Made by a program: the position numbers and the translations under genes
Assembly (NCBI GenBank): GCA_017449935.1
Contig: JAFSYP010000013.1
Coordinates: 1-41,169 of the forward strand
Source of the DNA: Clostridia bacterium
Lineage (GTDB): Bacteria > Bacillota > Clostridia > Oscillospirales > Acutalibacteraceae
DNA length: 41,169 nt
Direction of reading: 5' to 3'
The notes under the pieces: model-generated
Seen by the model: only the letters and a program-made list of their open reading frames with translations
Databases searched by the model: none
What the model was told of the DNA's origin: nothing
Part shown: piece by piece, positions 1 through 9,116 of the stretch
Numbering within the stretch: position 1 is the stretch's first letter
How the letters are laid out: every line of letters starts with the position of its first letter

Positions 1-141
1 GCGGATTGCGAAGTAAGATTTTTCGTCAGGTTGTACAAAAAGATCGCAGGCTTGCTGGCGCAAGTCAAGAGATTTTTGTGCAGCATGACGGAAACAGATT
101 CAAGCAAGGCGTGCGCCGCGATTTGTGCGGTGTTGCCTTAA
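1..141 (+). CDS. possible 3' end of a gene cut by the window edge
   Basis: The first reading frame is open from base 1 to a TAA at 139-141, giving about 46 residues rich in basic and hydrophobic residues. It ends 17 bases before holA. Its third-base G+C looks closer to neighbouring genes than that of the third frame, which is also open until 144-146. I do not recognise the protein and no start is visible. It may equally be non-coding leader of holA. Confidence 0.3.
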   Translation, partial: ADCEVRFFVRLYKKIAGLLAQVKRFLCSMTETDSSKACAAICAVLP

Positions 142-158
142 GATAGGAGGGGATTCGA

Positions 159-1208
159 TTGCCGGAGATCACAGAACAGGATCTCAAAAAGCAGCTCAAG
201 GAAAACACGTTTTCCACTCTTTACCTGATCTACGGCGACGAAGCCTACCTCAAGAGTTATTACGTCGGGCGTATCTGTTCGGGTGCCGTGGACGATGCGC
301 TGCGGGATTTTAATTTCCACCGTTTTGAAGGCAAGTCCATAGATTTCGACGCGGTGTCGGACGCCGTAGAGGCGTTTCCGATGATGAGCGCGCGCACCTG
401 CGTGCTGCTCAAGGACGTGCCGGCGGATGCGCTCGCGCAGGGCGACCGTGAAAAGCTCATGCAGATATTGTCCGATATTCCGCCGACCTGCACGGTCGTG
501 ATGTGGATGGATACGGTGGAGGTCGCTCCGAAAAAAAGCGCGAAGTGGCGCGCCTTTCTCAAGGACGTCGCGCCCTATGCCGATCTGCTGGCGCTGGACA
601 GGCGCGGCAGCGCGGATCTCCAGAAGCTGATCCGCTCCGGCGCGCAGAAGCGCGGTTGTTCGATCACGCCGCAGACGGCAGGGTATCTGGTCTCGCTGGT
701 CGGCAACGATCTGACGCTCCTGCTCAAGGAGCTGGAAAAACTGTGCGCCTATAAGGGAACGGGCGAGATCACGCCGCAGGATGTGGACGCGGTGGCGGTG
801 CGCACGGTCGAGGCGGTGGTCTTCGATCTGTCCAAGGCGATGTTCGCGGCGGATGCGGCGCGCGCGCTGTCTATCCTCGCGCAGCTGTTCCGGCAGAAAA
901 CGGAGCCGGTCATGATCCTCGGCGCGCTGATCGCCTGCTATGTGGATATGTATCGCGTCAAGGTGTTTACACTGGCCGGCGCACGGCCGGAGGACGCCGC
1001 CGCGACGTTCAATTATAAAGGAAAAGAATTCCGCCTGCGCAACGCGGCGCGCGACGGCAGAAAGATGTCACTGCGCGACGTGCGCAGTTGTTTGGAGATC
1101 CTTTACCGCTGCGATACTATGCTGAAAGGTTCCGGAATGGATGCGCAGCTTCTGCTGGAGCGGTGCATCACCGAGCTGATGCTCGTGCAGCATTCCGTGC
1201 GGACGTGA
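159..1208 (+). CDS. holA: DNA polymerase III subunit delta
   Basis: This is the clamp-loader delta subunit, which opens the beta sliding clamp during replication in the cytoplasm. The protein has 349 residues, normal for the family. The N-terminal third carries the usual LYLIYGDEAYLKSYY opening, a degenerate AAA+ core, followed by a helical lid and the C-terminal collar region. The start is a TTG preceded by AGGAGGGG at about 145-152. It lies 2 bases upstream of the Toprim gene, so the two are probably co-transcribed. holA is usually a single gene in this sort of context, and the call rests on overall resemblance rather than catalytic residues, since delta has none. Confidence 0.9.
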   Translation: MPEITEQDLKKQLKENTFSTLYLIYGDEAYLKSYYVGRICSGAVDDALRDFNFHRFEGKSIDFDAVSDAVEAFPMMSARTCVLLKDVPADALAQGDREKLMQILSDIPPTCTVVMWMDTVEVAPKKSAKWRAFLKDVAPYADLLALDRRGSADLQKLIRSGAQKRGCSITPQTAGYLVSLVGNDLTLLLKELEKLCAYKGTGEITPQDVDAVAVRTVEAVVFDLSKAMFAADAARALSILAQLFRQKTEPVMILGALIACYVDMYRVKVFTLAGARPEDAAATFNYKGKEFRLRNAARDGRKMSLRDVRSCLEILYRCDTMLKGSGMDAQLLLERCITELMLVQHSVRT

Positions 1209-1210
1209 CT

Positions 1211-1810
1211 ATGATCCGAATCAAACCGGCGGTGATCGTCGAGGGCAAGTACGACAAGATCAAGCTGTCCTCCTTGCTCGATACGCTGATCATCGAAACA
1301 GACGGGTTTTCCATTTTCAAAGACACGGAGAAGCAGAAGCTGATCCGCCGACTGGCGCAGACGCGCGGCATCCTGATCCTGACGGACAGCGATTCCGCTG
1401 GCTTTAAGATCCGTGCCTTTATCGGCGGCGGTTTGCCGCCCGAACAGGTCCGGCACGCCTACATCCCCGACGTCCTCGGCAAGGAAAAGCGCAAGGCATC
1501 GCCGTCCAAGGAGGGCAAGCTCGGCGTGGAGGGAATGCCGGGCAAGGTGCTGCTCGACGCGCTGGAACGCGCCGGCGTCTTCTGCACGGATGCGCCGCAG
1601 CCGCAGCGCAGGATCACGCACACGGATCTGTACGCGGACGGCTTCAGCGGCACGCCCGGCAGCCGGGAACGTCTGGCCGCTCTGCTGCGCGCGTTCGATC
1701 TGCCGGAGAGACTGAACAAAAACGCGCTGCTGCAGGTCCTCAATACGTTCGTCAGCTATGACGAATACCGCCGCGCGGCGGATACGATACGATCAAACGA
1801 AAAGGAGTGA
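1211..1810 (+). CDS. RNase M5-like Toprim protein (DUF4093)
   Basis: A 199-residue Toprim protein resembling ribonuclease M5, which matures the 5S rRNA precursor in Firmicutes. The Toprim signatures are visible: [12 protein letters not shown] with the conserved Glu near residue 11, and [15 protein letters not shown] with the DxD-type acidic pair near residue 58. These are followed by the basic KGKEKRK/GKLGVEG segment seen in M5-like proteins. The ATG at 1211 follows holA by 2 bases. The C-terminal 80 residues match the DUF4093 layout rather than Bacillus RnmV. No 5S gene is present in the window, so the substrate is inferred from the family only. Confidence 0.8.
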   Translation: MIRIKPAVIVEGKYDKIKLSSLLDTLIIETDGFSIFKDTEKQKLIRRLAQTRGILILTDSDSAGFKIRAFIGGGLPPEQVRHAYIPDVLGKEKRKASPSKEGKLGVEGMPGKVLLDALERAGVFCTDAPQPQRRITHTDLYADGFSGTPGSRERLAALLRAFDLPERLNKNALLQVLNTFVSYDEYRRAADTIRSNEKE

Positions 1811-1815
1811 GCGCC

Positions 1816-2286
1816 ATGGTGCGTATCGGACACGGCTACGACGTGCATCGGCTCGTGCCGGAGCGCAGACTGATCCTCGGCGGGGTGCAGATCCCCTTCG
1901 AGCGCGGTCTGCTGGGGCATTCCGACGCGGACGTGTTGCTGCACGCGATCGAGGACGCGCTGCTCGGCGCGGCGGCGCAGGGCGACATCGGCTGTCTGTT
2001 CCCGGACACCGATCCCGCATATGCGGACGCGGACAGCCTTGTACTGCTTCGGCAGGTCGGGCAGCGGGTGCGGCAGGCGGGGTTCTCGGTCGGCAATGTG
2101 GACGCGACCGTCCTCGCGCAGCGTCCGAAGCTGCGGCCGTATATCGACGAGATGCGGCAGAACGTCGCCCGCGCACTGCAGATCCCCGTATCCTGCGTGA
2201 GTGTGAAGGCCACGACCGAGGAAGGACTCGGGTTTACGGGCGCCGAAGAGGGGATCGCCGCGCACGCGGTCTGCATCCTATATTAA
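1816..2286 (+). CDS. ispF: 2-C-methyl-D-erythritol 2,4-cyclodiphosphate synthase
   Basis: IspF makes the cyclic diphosphate intermediate of the MEP isoprenoid pathway, a route that supplies undecaprenyl carriers and quinones. The 156-residue protein shows the metal-binding GHGYDVHRL near the N-terminus, the [11 protein letters not shown] segment, [12 protein letters not shown], and a C-terminal [13 protein letters not shown] prefer the ATG at 1816 because AAAGGAG at 1801-1807 lies 8 bases upstream; the in-frame GTG at 1807 overlaps that site. ispD is not adjacent. The gene ends the first transcription block, and a new promoter follows. Confidence 0.95.
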   Translation: MVRIGHGYDVHRLVPERRLILGGVQIPFERGLLGHSDADVLLHAIEDALLGAAAQGDIGCLFPDTDPAYADADSLVLLRQVGQRVRQAGFSVGNVDATVLAQRPKLRPYIDEMRQNVARALQIPVSCVSVKATTEEGLGFTGAEEGIAAHAVCILY

Positions 2287-2313
2287 CACTTTGTGAATTT
2301 CCGGGTTTTTAAA

Positions 2314-2342
2314 TTGAAAAAGATTCATTTCTATGGTATACT
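2314..2342 (+). promoter_or_regulatory. sigma-A-type promoter with extended -10, upstream of cdaA
   Basis: TTGAAA at 2314-2319 and TATACT at 2337-2342 are separated by 17 bases, and TG at 2334-2335 gives an extended -10 element. Transcription should start near 2349, about 20 bases before the preferred cdaA ATG. This is the last good promoter I see before a long run of closely packed or overlapping genes. Confidence 0.8.
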
Positions 2343-2368
2343 ATAGGGATGAAATGAGGTTCGCGACC

Positions 2369-3250
2369 ATGAGAGTATTAGAGAGTTTTCAATCCTTGCT
2401 GCACAGTATCCTGGCCGTCTTTGCGGATTTCCGCGCCAACGATTTCCTGGATATCCTGCTTGTGGCGATTTTGCTGTACAACGCCATCAAGCTCGTGCGC
2501 CAGACTCGCACCATGCAGCTCATTAAGGGACTTGTGGTGCTGCTGCTGGTGTACGGTGCGGTGTCCCTGCTGGATATGGAAGCGAGCGGTTTCCTGTTCA
2601 ACCAGTTGTTCCGCGATGTGATCCTGGTGCTGATCGTGGTTTTCCAGCCGGAGATCCGCCATGTGATCGAGTCGATGGGACGCAGCAGGTTCCGCGGGAT
2701 TACAGGACTGCACGCGCGCAACGAAAAGATCCGCTACAACGAAGAGACTGCGGAAACGATCGAGGCTGTTTGCCGTGCGTGCGCGGAAATGAGCGACAGA
2801 AAGATCGGCGTGCTGCTGGCGTTTGAGAAGCAGACGCCGCTGGGCGAAGTGATCGAAACGGGCACGGTCGTGGACGCGCAGATCAGCGAGGAGCTTTTGG
2901 GCAACGTCTTTTATCCCAAAGCGCCGCTGCATGACGGCGCCGCCGTGATCCGCGACAACCGCCTGTGCGCCGCCGGCTGTATCCTGCCGCTGACGCAGCA
3001 TCACGACGCGGTGAGCAGTGCGCTCGGCACGCGGCATCGCGCCGCGATCGGTCTGAGCGAGCAGAGCGACGCCGTTCTGGTCGTCGTTTCGGAGGAGACC
3101 GGCAACATCTCCGTGGCAAAAGAAGGAAGACTGCGCCGCGATATTTCCGCCGGCGATCTGCGTGAAGCGCTCACGCAGGAGCTGCTGCTGCCGGACACGG
3201 AGGACAGCGAATCCAAGTGGAAGAGTTTCTTCGGGAGGCTGCGCAAATGA
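2369..3250 (+). CDS. cdaA: diadenylate cyclase CdaA (c-di-AMP synthase)
   Basis: CdaA condenses two ATP into cyclic di-AMP at the membrane, a second messenger for potassium balance, osmolyte transport and wall homeostasis. The 293-residue protein has N-terminal transmembrane helices (roughly residues 15-90) and a cytoplasmic DAC domain with the catalytic DGA at about 189-191 and RHR at 222-224. The ATG at 2369 is chosen because GAGG at 2356-2359 sits 9 bases upstream. The earlier in-frame ATG at 2333 lies inside the promoter. Its stop overlaps the cdaR start, as expected for this regulator pair. The usual third partner, glmM, is absent. Confidence 0.96.
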   Translation: MRVLESFQSLLHSILAVFADFRANDFLDILLVAILLYNAIKLVRQTRTMQLIKGLVVLLLVYGAVSLLDMEASGFLFNQLFRDVILVLIVVFQPEIRHVIESMGRSRFRGITGLHARNEKIRYNEETAETIEAVCRACAEMSDRKIGVLLAFEKQTPLGEVIETGTVVDAQISEELLGNVFYPKAPLHDGAAVIRDNRLCAAGCILPLTQHHDAVSSALGTRHRAAIGLSEQSDAVLVVVSEETGNISVAKEGRLRRDISAGDLREALTQELLLPDTEDSESKWKSFFGRLRK

Positions 3251-4530
3251 ACCGAAAACACATTTCGATCGGCAAATGGCTGAACAACAACAAGTTTGTC
3301 TTTGTTCTGTCCGTCTTTCTCGCGGTGGTGATCTGGCTGGTCGTTGCGCTTCAGTTCAGCGAACGGATGGAAGCGACGTTTTCCGACATACCGGTGACCT
3401 TTGAGACGTCCATGACGGATAAGCTGGATCTGCAGATGTTCGGACAGACCGACGTGCAGGTGACAGTCACTGTGACCGGCAAACGCTACGAGATCAGCAG
3501 CTTTTCGCTGTCCAAGGAAGATTTTGTGGTGACGGCGTCGACGGCGAACGTGTCGTCCGCCGGAAAATATACGCTGCCGATCAGCGTGAAGACGAAAGAT
3601 ACGACCAAGGATATCGAGATCCTGTCCGTTTCGCCCGAAACGGTCGACATCTATTTTGACGGCACACTGACCGAAAATTATCCCGTTGAGGTGGAGATAA
3701 CCGCTCCGGATGACAAGATCGCCGCGGACGGCTTTATCAGCTACGATCCGCTTGTTTCGCCCGCGCAGGTAACGATCACCGGTGCGGCGGCCGAGGTGCA
3801 GAAGATCCACCGCGTGCTGGCCAAGGTCACGCTGGATGCGCCGCTGAGCAAAACGACCACATTTCAAAAAACGGCGCTGGCGATCGTCAACGCCAACGGC
3901 GGCATCGTACGCAGCACTTATGTGCACGTCGAGAACAGCACGAAAGAAGTGACGGTGACGGTGCCGATCTACAAGCGGATCCAGTTCACGCCGACCGTTC
4001 TTTTCAAAAATCAGCCCGCTTACTTTGTGGATCATGAGATTTCCTATATCTGTTCGCCTTCCGGTCCGATCCAGGCGGCGGAGACTACCGCGATGCAGGA
4101 AGGCGCGGAAAATCTGTCGCTCGGAACGATCGATTTCTCCGAGATCAAGATCGGAACGAACTCGTTTGAGTTTCCCGTAAAGAATATTCTCAATCTGCGT
4201 TTCGACGATGTGGATACGTTCCGCGTTTATTTCTCCATCGACGGCTTCGAGTCGAAAAAGATCACGATCCCGGCGGCTAACGTCACCTTCGGCACGCTGC
4301 CGGACGGCAAAAAGCTGTCGATCCCGGAGGATGCGGCTCTGGAGGTGACCGTGATCGGACACGCAGAGGAGCTGGAGGCGCTGACGGCGGCCGACGTCAA
4401 CGCGGTCGTGGATACGTCGGCGCTTGAAGAAAACGGCGCGGCGGCTGCGCTGCCCGTGATGTTCACTGTGGAAAACACGAACACATGCTGGGTTTCGGGA
4501 AGCTATACCGTGCCCGTCGAGGTCGCCTGA
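3247..4530 (+). CDS. cdaR: YbbR-domain regulator of CdaA
   Basis: CdaR is the membrane-anchored partner that modulates CdaA activity. The 427-residue protein has one N-terminal transmembrane helix (about residues 15-35), and the rest should lie outside the membrane. About four YbbR-like beta repeats can be traced, each ending in patterns such as SPETVDIYFDG and TKEVTVTVPIY. The ATG at 3247 overlaps the cdaA stop by 4 bases and has GGGAGG about 8 bases upstream. A GTG 30 bases earlier is open but less likely. The next gene follows after a single base, so the lipoprotein is very probably co-expressed. Confidence 0.93.
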   Translation: MNRKHISIGKWLNNNKFVFVLSVFLAVVIWLVVALQFSERMEATFSDIPVTFETSMTDKLDLQMFGQTDVQVTVTVTGKRYEISSFSLSKEDFVVTASTANVSSAGKYTLPISVKTKDTTKDIEILSVSPETVDIYFDGTLTENYPVEVEITAPDDKIAADGFISYDPLVSPAQVTITGAAAEVQKIHRVLAKVTLDAPLSKTTTFQKTALAIVNANGGIVRSTYVHVENSTKEVTVTVPIYKRIQFTPTVLFKNQPAYFVDHEISYICSPSGPIQAAETTAMQEGAENLSLGTIDFSEIKIGTNSFEFPVKNILNLRFDDVDTFRVYFSIDGFESKKITIPAANVTFGTLPDGKKLSIPEDAALEVTVIGHAEELEALTAADVNAVVDTSALEENGAAAALPVMFTVENTNTCWVSGSYTVPVEVA

Positions 4531-4531
4531 T

Positions 4532-5857
4532 ATGCGGTGGGTGAAGTTATGCGCGGCGGCTGCGCTGTGTCTGACGCTGTGCGGATGTACGTTCTTCTCA
4601 CCGGTGAACGAGCTGCTTTCCGCACCGGTGTTTTCTGCGCAGGATGAAGCGCTGCGGCGTGCGTTTGAAACGTCTTTCGGAAAAAACGTACAGTATAAAG
4701 CTCCGGTCAGCGGACAGTACCTGTCTGCGTTTGTGGTGGAAGATCTCGATGCGGACGGCGACATGGAAGCGCTAGTGTTTTATCAGCCGGATTCCTTTAC
4801 GTCGACCGTGCACATCGGCGTGCTGGATCGTGCGAACGGCGCATGGGAGCGCACGGGCGAATTGGAAGGCGGTGGCAGCGACGTGTACTCCGTCGAAATG
4901 GAGGATTTGGACGCCGACGGACAGCAGGAGGTGATCCTGTGCTGGAATATACAGGAGAACACCCGCGTGATGAGCGTCTACGCCTGTGCATCCGGGCCGT
5001 TTACGCTGGCGCGTCTGTCCGAAAGCCGCTATTCCAAAAAGCTCGTGGCGGATCTGGACGACGACGGACATCTTGAGATATTTACGATCTCGCTCGTTTC
5101 CGAGGCAGGCAGCCAGACGGCGCAGGCGCGTGTGCTGCGCAAGACGCCGGTGGGCATATCCGTGCTCGATCAGTGCGCGCTGGACGGCAGGATCAGCAGC
5201 TATGCGGATCTGATCCTGCAAAAGACGGATTCCGGCAGCATTCTGTATGCCGACGCGTATAAAGGCGAGGGGCAGATGATCACCGAGGTGATCGTCTGGG
5301 ACGCCGGAACGTCTACGATCTCGGCGCCGCTGCTGGACGAAGAGACGCTCACCAACGAAAGCACATGGCGCTGTATCCGGGTATTCTGCCGCGATCTGAA
5401 CGGCGACGGCGCGCCGGAGATACCCTCTCAGCTGGAACTGCTGGAGGGCGAGGGCGAATGGACGGAGGATCTGCTGTTCATCACGCGGTGGTCGACGTTC
5501 CGGGACGGTATGCTCGAGCCGGTGTATCAGACGCTGGTCAATGAGAACTGCCATTGGATCTTCCGAATTCCGGCGCCGTGGCGCGGACGGTTTACCGTGC
5601 AGCGGGAACCGCAGGAGGAAAAATGGACGTTTATCCGGATCGATCCGCTGACGCAGGAACGGACGGACAATCTGTTCAGCGTGTTGTTCCTTGACCGCAG
5701 ACAGTGGGAGAAAAACCGCGAGAGCACATACGCGCAGTGTACGCTGCTGCGTGAGACCGATTCGGAAGTGGTACTCGTTTACGGTATCCAGACGGATGAG
5801 GCCCTGGATTTGCAGTTGACCGTGCTGCGAGAGGCATTTGATTATATAGGAGAATGA
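4532..5857 (+). CDS. exported lipoprotein with four DxDxDG (FG-GAP-like) loops
   Basis: I recognise no named family for this 441-residue protein. It begins with a lipoprotein signal peptide, with probable lipidated Cys19 in the sequence LTLCGC. Four calcium-loop-like motifs, DLDADGDMEA, DLDADGQQEV, DLDDDGHLEI and DLNGDGAPEI, start at residues 71, 125, 174 and 288. They resemble FG-GAP/VCBS propeller blades. The remaining 150 residues show no motif. It lies 1 base after cdaR and 13 bases before a response regulator gene, suggesting an extracytoplasmic role linked to envelope sensing. That link is inference from position. Confidence 0.8.
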   Translation: MRWVKLCAAAALCLTLCGCTFFSPVNELLSAPVFSAQDEALRRAFETSFGKNVQYKAPVSGQYLSAFVVEDLDADGDMEALVFYQPDSFTSTVHIGVLDRANGAWERTGELEGGGSDVYSVEMEDLDADGQQEVILCWNIQENTRVMSVYACASGPFTLARLSESRYSKKLVADLDDDGHLEIFTISLVSEAGSQTAQARVLRKTPVGISVLDQCALDGRISSYADLILQKTDSGSILYADAYKGEGQMITEVIVWDAGTSTISAPLLDEETLTNESTWRCIRVFCRDLNGDGAPEIPSQLELLEGEGEWTEDLLFITRWSTFRDGMLEPVYQTLVNENCHWIFRIPAPWRGRFTVQREPQEEKWTFIRIDPLTQERTDNLFSVLFLDRRQWEKNRESTYAQCTLLRETDSEVVLVYGIQTDEALDLQLTVLREAFDYIGE

Positions 5858-5870
5858 CGGAGGGCAGAAT

Positions 5871-6569
5871 ATGAGAAAAGTTTTGGTCGCGGAGGACGAG
5901 GTCTCCATCCGGGAGTTTATCGTCATCAATCTGGAGCGCGCCGGGTATACGGTGCAGCAGGCGGACGACGGCGCGCAGGCGCTTCGGCTGTTCGAGGCGC
6001 AGGGCGGCGATTTCGACGTGGTGATTCTGGACATCATGATGCCGCACGTCAACGGGCTGGAGGTCTGCAAGGCGCTGCGCGCGCAGAACAGCAACATCGG
6101 CATCATTATGCTGACCGCGAAGACGCAGGAAATGGATAAGGTGACCGGTCTGCTGATGGGCGCCGACGACTATGTGACGAAGCCGTTTTCCCCCTCGGAG
6201 CTGATGGCGCGCGTAGACGTGCTGTATCGGCGTGTGGAAATGGGCAAGGCGGGCGTGCAGCAAACGGCGGACGAACGTGTCTGCGGAGAGTTTACGCTGG
6301 ATCTGCGCGGTCGGACGCTGAAAAAGAACGGAACGCCGATCGAATTGACGCAGGTGGAATTCCAGATGATGGAATACTTCTTTGATAATCCCGGCGCAGC
6401 GCTCAGCCGTGCGGATATTTTGCGCTGCGTTTGGGGCGCGGATTATTACGGCGAGGAAAAAATCGTAGATGTGAACGTGCGTCGGCTGCGGATGAAGTTA
6501 GAGGACGACGCGTCCGCGCCGCGGCATTTGCAGACGGTCTGGGGCGTGGGATACAGATGGCAGGGATGA
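5871..6569 (+). CDS. OmpR/PhoB-family response regulator
   Basis: A 232-residue DNA-binding response regulator. The receiver domain (residues 1-120) has the acidic pair Glu8/Asp9, phosphoacceptor Asp54 in VVILDIMMP, Thr82 and Lys104. The C-terminal winged helix (about 130-230) ends with the usual VRRLRMKLE and VWGVGYRW. It overlaps the histidine kinase gene by 4 bases, so the two form one signalling pair, PhoP/PhoR-like in architecture. The target genes cannot be read from the sequence. It is preceded by the DxDxDG lipoprotein, which may be part of the same circuit. Confidence 0.94.
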   Translation: MRKVLVAEDEVSIREFIVINLERAGYTVQQADDGAQALRLFEAQGGDFDVVILDIMMPHVNGLEVCKALRAQNSNIGIIMLTAKTQEMDKVTGLLMGADDYVTKPFSPSELMARVDVLYRRVEMGKAGVQQTADERVCGEFTLDLRGRTLKKNGTPIELTQVEFQMMEYFFDNPGAALSRADILRCVWGADYYGEEKIVDVNVRRLRMKLEDDASAPRHLQTVWGVGYRWQG

Positions 6570-8032
6570 ATCGCAGCCACATGAGCGCGATCACGCGCCG
6601 ATGGCTCATGAAGACCTTCGGACTGATCACGCTGCTGATGGCGCTGATCGTGGTTTCGCTGTCGGTGGTGCTGCACATGTTTTACTATAACGCCGTGCGT
6701 TCCACGCTGTCTTCCGGATACAACAACATCGTTTCGGGCTATCTGGGCGACGACACCGAAACAGACGAGAGCTTCAACCTTCTGGCGCGTGCGTATATCG
6801 AGTCGTACAGCGCGCGCGATACAGTGAACGTGTGGGTGATCGACCGGCACGGCAACGTCGTCGCCACGTCGGACGGTTTCCGCGCGCCGGACGGGATCGA
6901 TATGGAGGATTATATCGACGCGCTCGGATCGGGGGAACAGACGTCGGAGGATGTGCGCACGTCGACATGGATCGGCCGCACGGACGTCGGCGAAAAGATC
7001 ATGGCGATGACCTTCCTGCTGGGCAACGCGCCGAGTTCGCAGAGTCCGGCGCTGCGGTTTTCCACTTCGCTGGAGAAGGTGGATGCGCAGTTCTGGTCGG
7101 ACGTGCTGCTGCTCATTTCGATCAGCGCGGCGGCGATCCTTCTGGCGTTGGTCCCGAGCACCTTGTATATTGACAAGATCGTGCGCGCCGTGCGCAAGAC
7201 CACTGCGGCGGCGAACCGGATCGCCAAGGGCGATTACAGTATGCGCCTGGATTACACCGAAAACGACGAGATCGGCGAGCTTTGCACCGCGGTGCACAAT
7301 ATGGCGGACGAGATCAGCACGACGGATAAACTGAAGAACGAGTTTATCTCCACCGTTTCGCACGAACTGCGCACGCCGCTGACCGCGATCCGCGGCTGGG
7401 GCGAGACGCTGCGGCAGGTGGACGGCGAGGACCCGACGCTCATGCAGCGCGGCGTCGACGTGATATTGAGCGAAACGAAGCGTCTGGGCGGCATGGTCGA
7501 GGATCTGCTGGACTTTTCCCGTATCCAGAGCGGACGGCTGAGCCTGCGGGTGACGCAGTTCGACGGCGTGCGCGTGCTGGACGACGCGATCCTGACGTTC
7601 CGCGCGCGCGCAGAGCGCGAAGGAAAACAGCTTTTGTATACCGCCGGAACGGTGCAGGCGCCGATGTCGGGCGACGCGGATCGGATCATGCAGGTGTTCG
7701 TCAATGTGATCGACAACGCGCTGAAATATACCGACGCGGGCGGTACGATCCGTATTGTGACAGAGGCGGACACGTCTGTGTTCCGCGTTCTGGTTTCGGA
7801 TACCGGCCGCGGGATATCCGCAGAGGATCTGCCGCACGTCAAGGAAAAGTTTTATAAAGCGGATACGACCGTGCGCGGTTCTGGTATCGGTTTGGCTGTG
7901 ACGGACGAGATCGTTCGTCTGCACTCCGGTTCGCTGGATATCGAAAGCAAACGCGGCGAAGGAACCACAGTGAAGATCACGCTTCCGCTTTCGCGGGACG
8001 AGGAAAGGAGTCCGGAGAATGGGCAAGAATAA
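6566..8032 (+). CDS. membrane sensor histidine kinase
   Basis: This 488-residue kinase has a transmembrane helix at about 18-40, an extracytoplasmic sensor region of about 135 residues, a second helix at about 180-202, a HAMP linker, a HisKA domain with phosphoacceptor His266 in SHELRTPLTAIRGW, and a HATPase domain with VNVIDNALKYT and SDTGRGIS. The ATG at 6566 overlaps the regulator stop in an ATGA arrangement; ATGs at 6557 and 6581 are also possible because the ribosome binding site is weak. It pairs with the adjacent response regulator. It resembles PhoR/WalK-type envelope sensors, but the ligand is unknown. Confidence 0.93.
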   Translation: MNRSHMSAITRRWLMKTFGLITLLMALIVVSLSVVLHMFYYNAVRSTLSSGYNNIVSGYLGDDTETDESFNLLARAYIESYSARDTVNVWVIDRHGNVVATSDGFRAPDGIDMEDYIDALGSGEQTSEDVRTSTWIGRTDVGEKIMAMTFLLGNAPSSQSPALRFSTSLEKVDAQFWSDVLLLISISAAAILLALVPSTLYIDKIVRAVRKTTAAANRIAKGDYSMRLDYTENDEIGELCTAVHNMADEISTTDKLKNEFISTVSHELRTPLTAIRGWGETLRQVDGEDPTLMQRGVDVILSETKRLGGMVEDLLDFSRIQSGRLSLRVTQFDGVRVLDDAILTFRARAEREGKQLLYTAGTVQAPMSGDADRIMQVFVNVIDNALKYTDAGGTIRIVTEADTSVFRVLVSDTGRGISAEDLPHVKEKFYKADTTVRGSGIGLAVTDEIVRLHSGSLDIESKRGEGTTVKITLPLSRDEERSPENGQE

Positions 8033-9116
8033 AAAGCAGGATGCATCGTGCAGATATCTGGCCGCCGTCGGCGGACAGGCTTTGATGGAAGGCATCATGA
8101 TGCAGGGGCCGAAGGGCGCGGCGATGGCGCTGCGTATGCCGGACGGCTCGATCGAGGTGACGCCGAAGCACCCGAAACGCCTGCGCGACAAGAATAAGTT
8201 TTTCGCGCTGCCGTTTATCCGCGGACCGATCGCGTTCGTGGAGAATATGGTTTTCGGCTATCAGTGTCTGATGGAGTCGGCGGAAAAGACGAGCTTCGAT
8301 CCGAACGAGCCGCAGGAGGAAGAAATGTCCAAGCTCGACAAATGGCTGACCGACCATTTCGGGCCGAAGATGATGTCCGTGATCGGTATTATTTCGATGG
8401 TTCTGGGCTTTGCGCTGTCATTCGGATTGTTTATCGCGCTGCCGTCCTATATCTTCAAGGGCCTGCAGCATCTGACGAATATCAGCTCGCTCTGGCGTCC
8501 GCTGATCGAGGGCGTTATCAAGATCATCGTCTTCGTCGGATATATGGCGGCCGTTTCCCAGATGAAGGAAATGAAGCGTCTGTTCATGTATCACGGCGCG
8601 GAACATAAGTCGATCTTTTGCCTGGAAGCGGGCGAGGACCTGACGGTCGAAAACGTGCGCAGGCAGCGCCGTTTCCATCCGCGCTGCGGGACGAGTTTCA
8701 TTTTCGTCACCATCATCCTGAGTATTCTGCTGGCGGCTTTGATGTCAGTTCTTTTCTACGGAACGAAGATCACGGAGATCACCATCCTTTGGGTGCTGCT
8801 CAAGCTGCTGCTTCTGCCGATCATCATGAGCATCGGCTTCGAGTTTATCCGCTATGCGGGCAAGCATGACAATGCGTTTGTTTCCATTTGCGCCGCACCC
8901 GGCCTGTGGATGCAGCGCATCACCACCAAGGAGCCGACCGACGACATCATCGAGGTGGGCATCGCCGCGCTGAAGGCTGTGCTTGACGGCGAGGAAGAAC
9001 CGGCGGAAGACGCCGCGGCGCAGTCGCCGGACGTCGCCGACGAAGCGGAAGCGCCGCAGGCCGAAGAAGAGGACGCGCCGCAGGCGGACGTGACCGGGAG
9101 CGCGGATGCGGAATGA
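8019..9116 (+). CDS. yqhQ: DUF1385 membrane protein (YqhQ-like)
   Basis: A conserved Firmicute membrane protein of unknown biochemical role. The N-terminus has the family signature GGQALMEGIMMQGPK (residues about 18-32). Several hydrophobic segments follow between about 115 and 275, with the conserved MYHGAEHKSIFCLE and HPRCGTSF. Residues about 318-365 form an acidic Ala/Glu-rich tail that looks disordered. The ATG at 8019 overlaps the kinase gene by 14 bases, and AGGAAAGGAG lies just upstream. A gene of this family directly before prmC is common in Clostridia, which supports the assignment. Confidence 0.88.
   Translation: MGKNKKQDASCRYLAAVGGQALMEGIMMQGPKGAAMALRMPDGSIEVTPKHPKRLRDKNKFFALPFIRGPIAFVENMVFGYQCLMESAEKTSFDPNEPQEEEMSKLDKWLTDHFGPKMMSVIGIISMVLGFALSFGLFIALPSYIFKGLQHLTNISSLWRPLIEGVIKIIVFVGYMAAVSQMKEMKRLFMYHGAEHKSIFCLEAGEDLTVENVRRQRRFHPRCGTSFIFVTIILSILLAALMSVLFYGTKITEITILWVLLKLLLLPIIMSIGFEFIRYAGKHDNAFVSICAAPGLWMQRITTKEPTDDIIEVGIAALKAVLDGEEEPAEDAAAQSPDVADEAEAPQAEEEDAPQADVTGSADAE

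Noticed and set aside
3-146. Second open frame at the left edge as the true upstream gene
   Set aside because: Its third-base composition is less like the neighbouring genes than the first frame, and no motif is visible in either.
2333-2368. Earlier in-frame start codons for cdaA (2333, 2354)
   Set aside because: 2333 falls in the spacer of the promoter and 2354 overlaps the ribosome binding site that serves 2369.
3001-4764. Long minus-strand open frame of 587 codons opposite cdaA/cdaR
   Set aside because: It lies antisense to well-supported genes, has His/Arg/Asp-rich composition typical of the complement of GC-rich coding sequence, and has no ribosome binding site or recognisable motif.
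4772-8191. Long minus-strand open frames (444 and 581 codons) opposite the lipoprotein and two-component genes
   Set aside because: They mirror the codon periodicity of clear plus-strand genes and show no protein motif.
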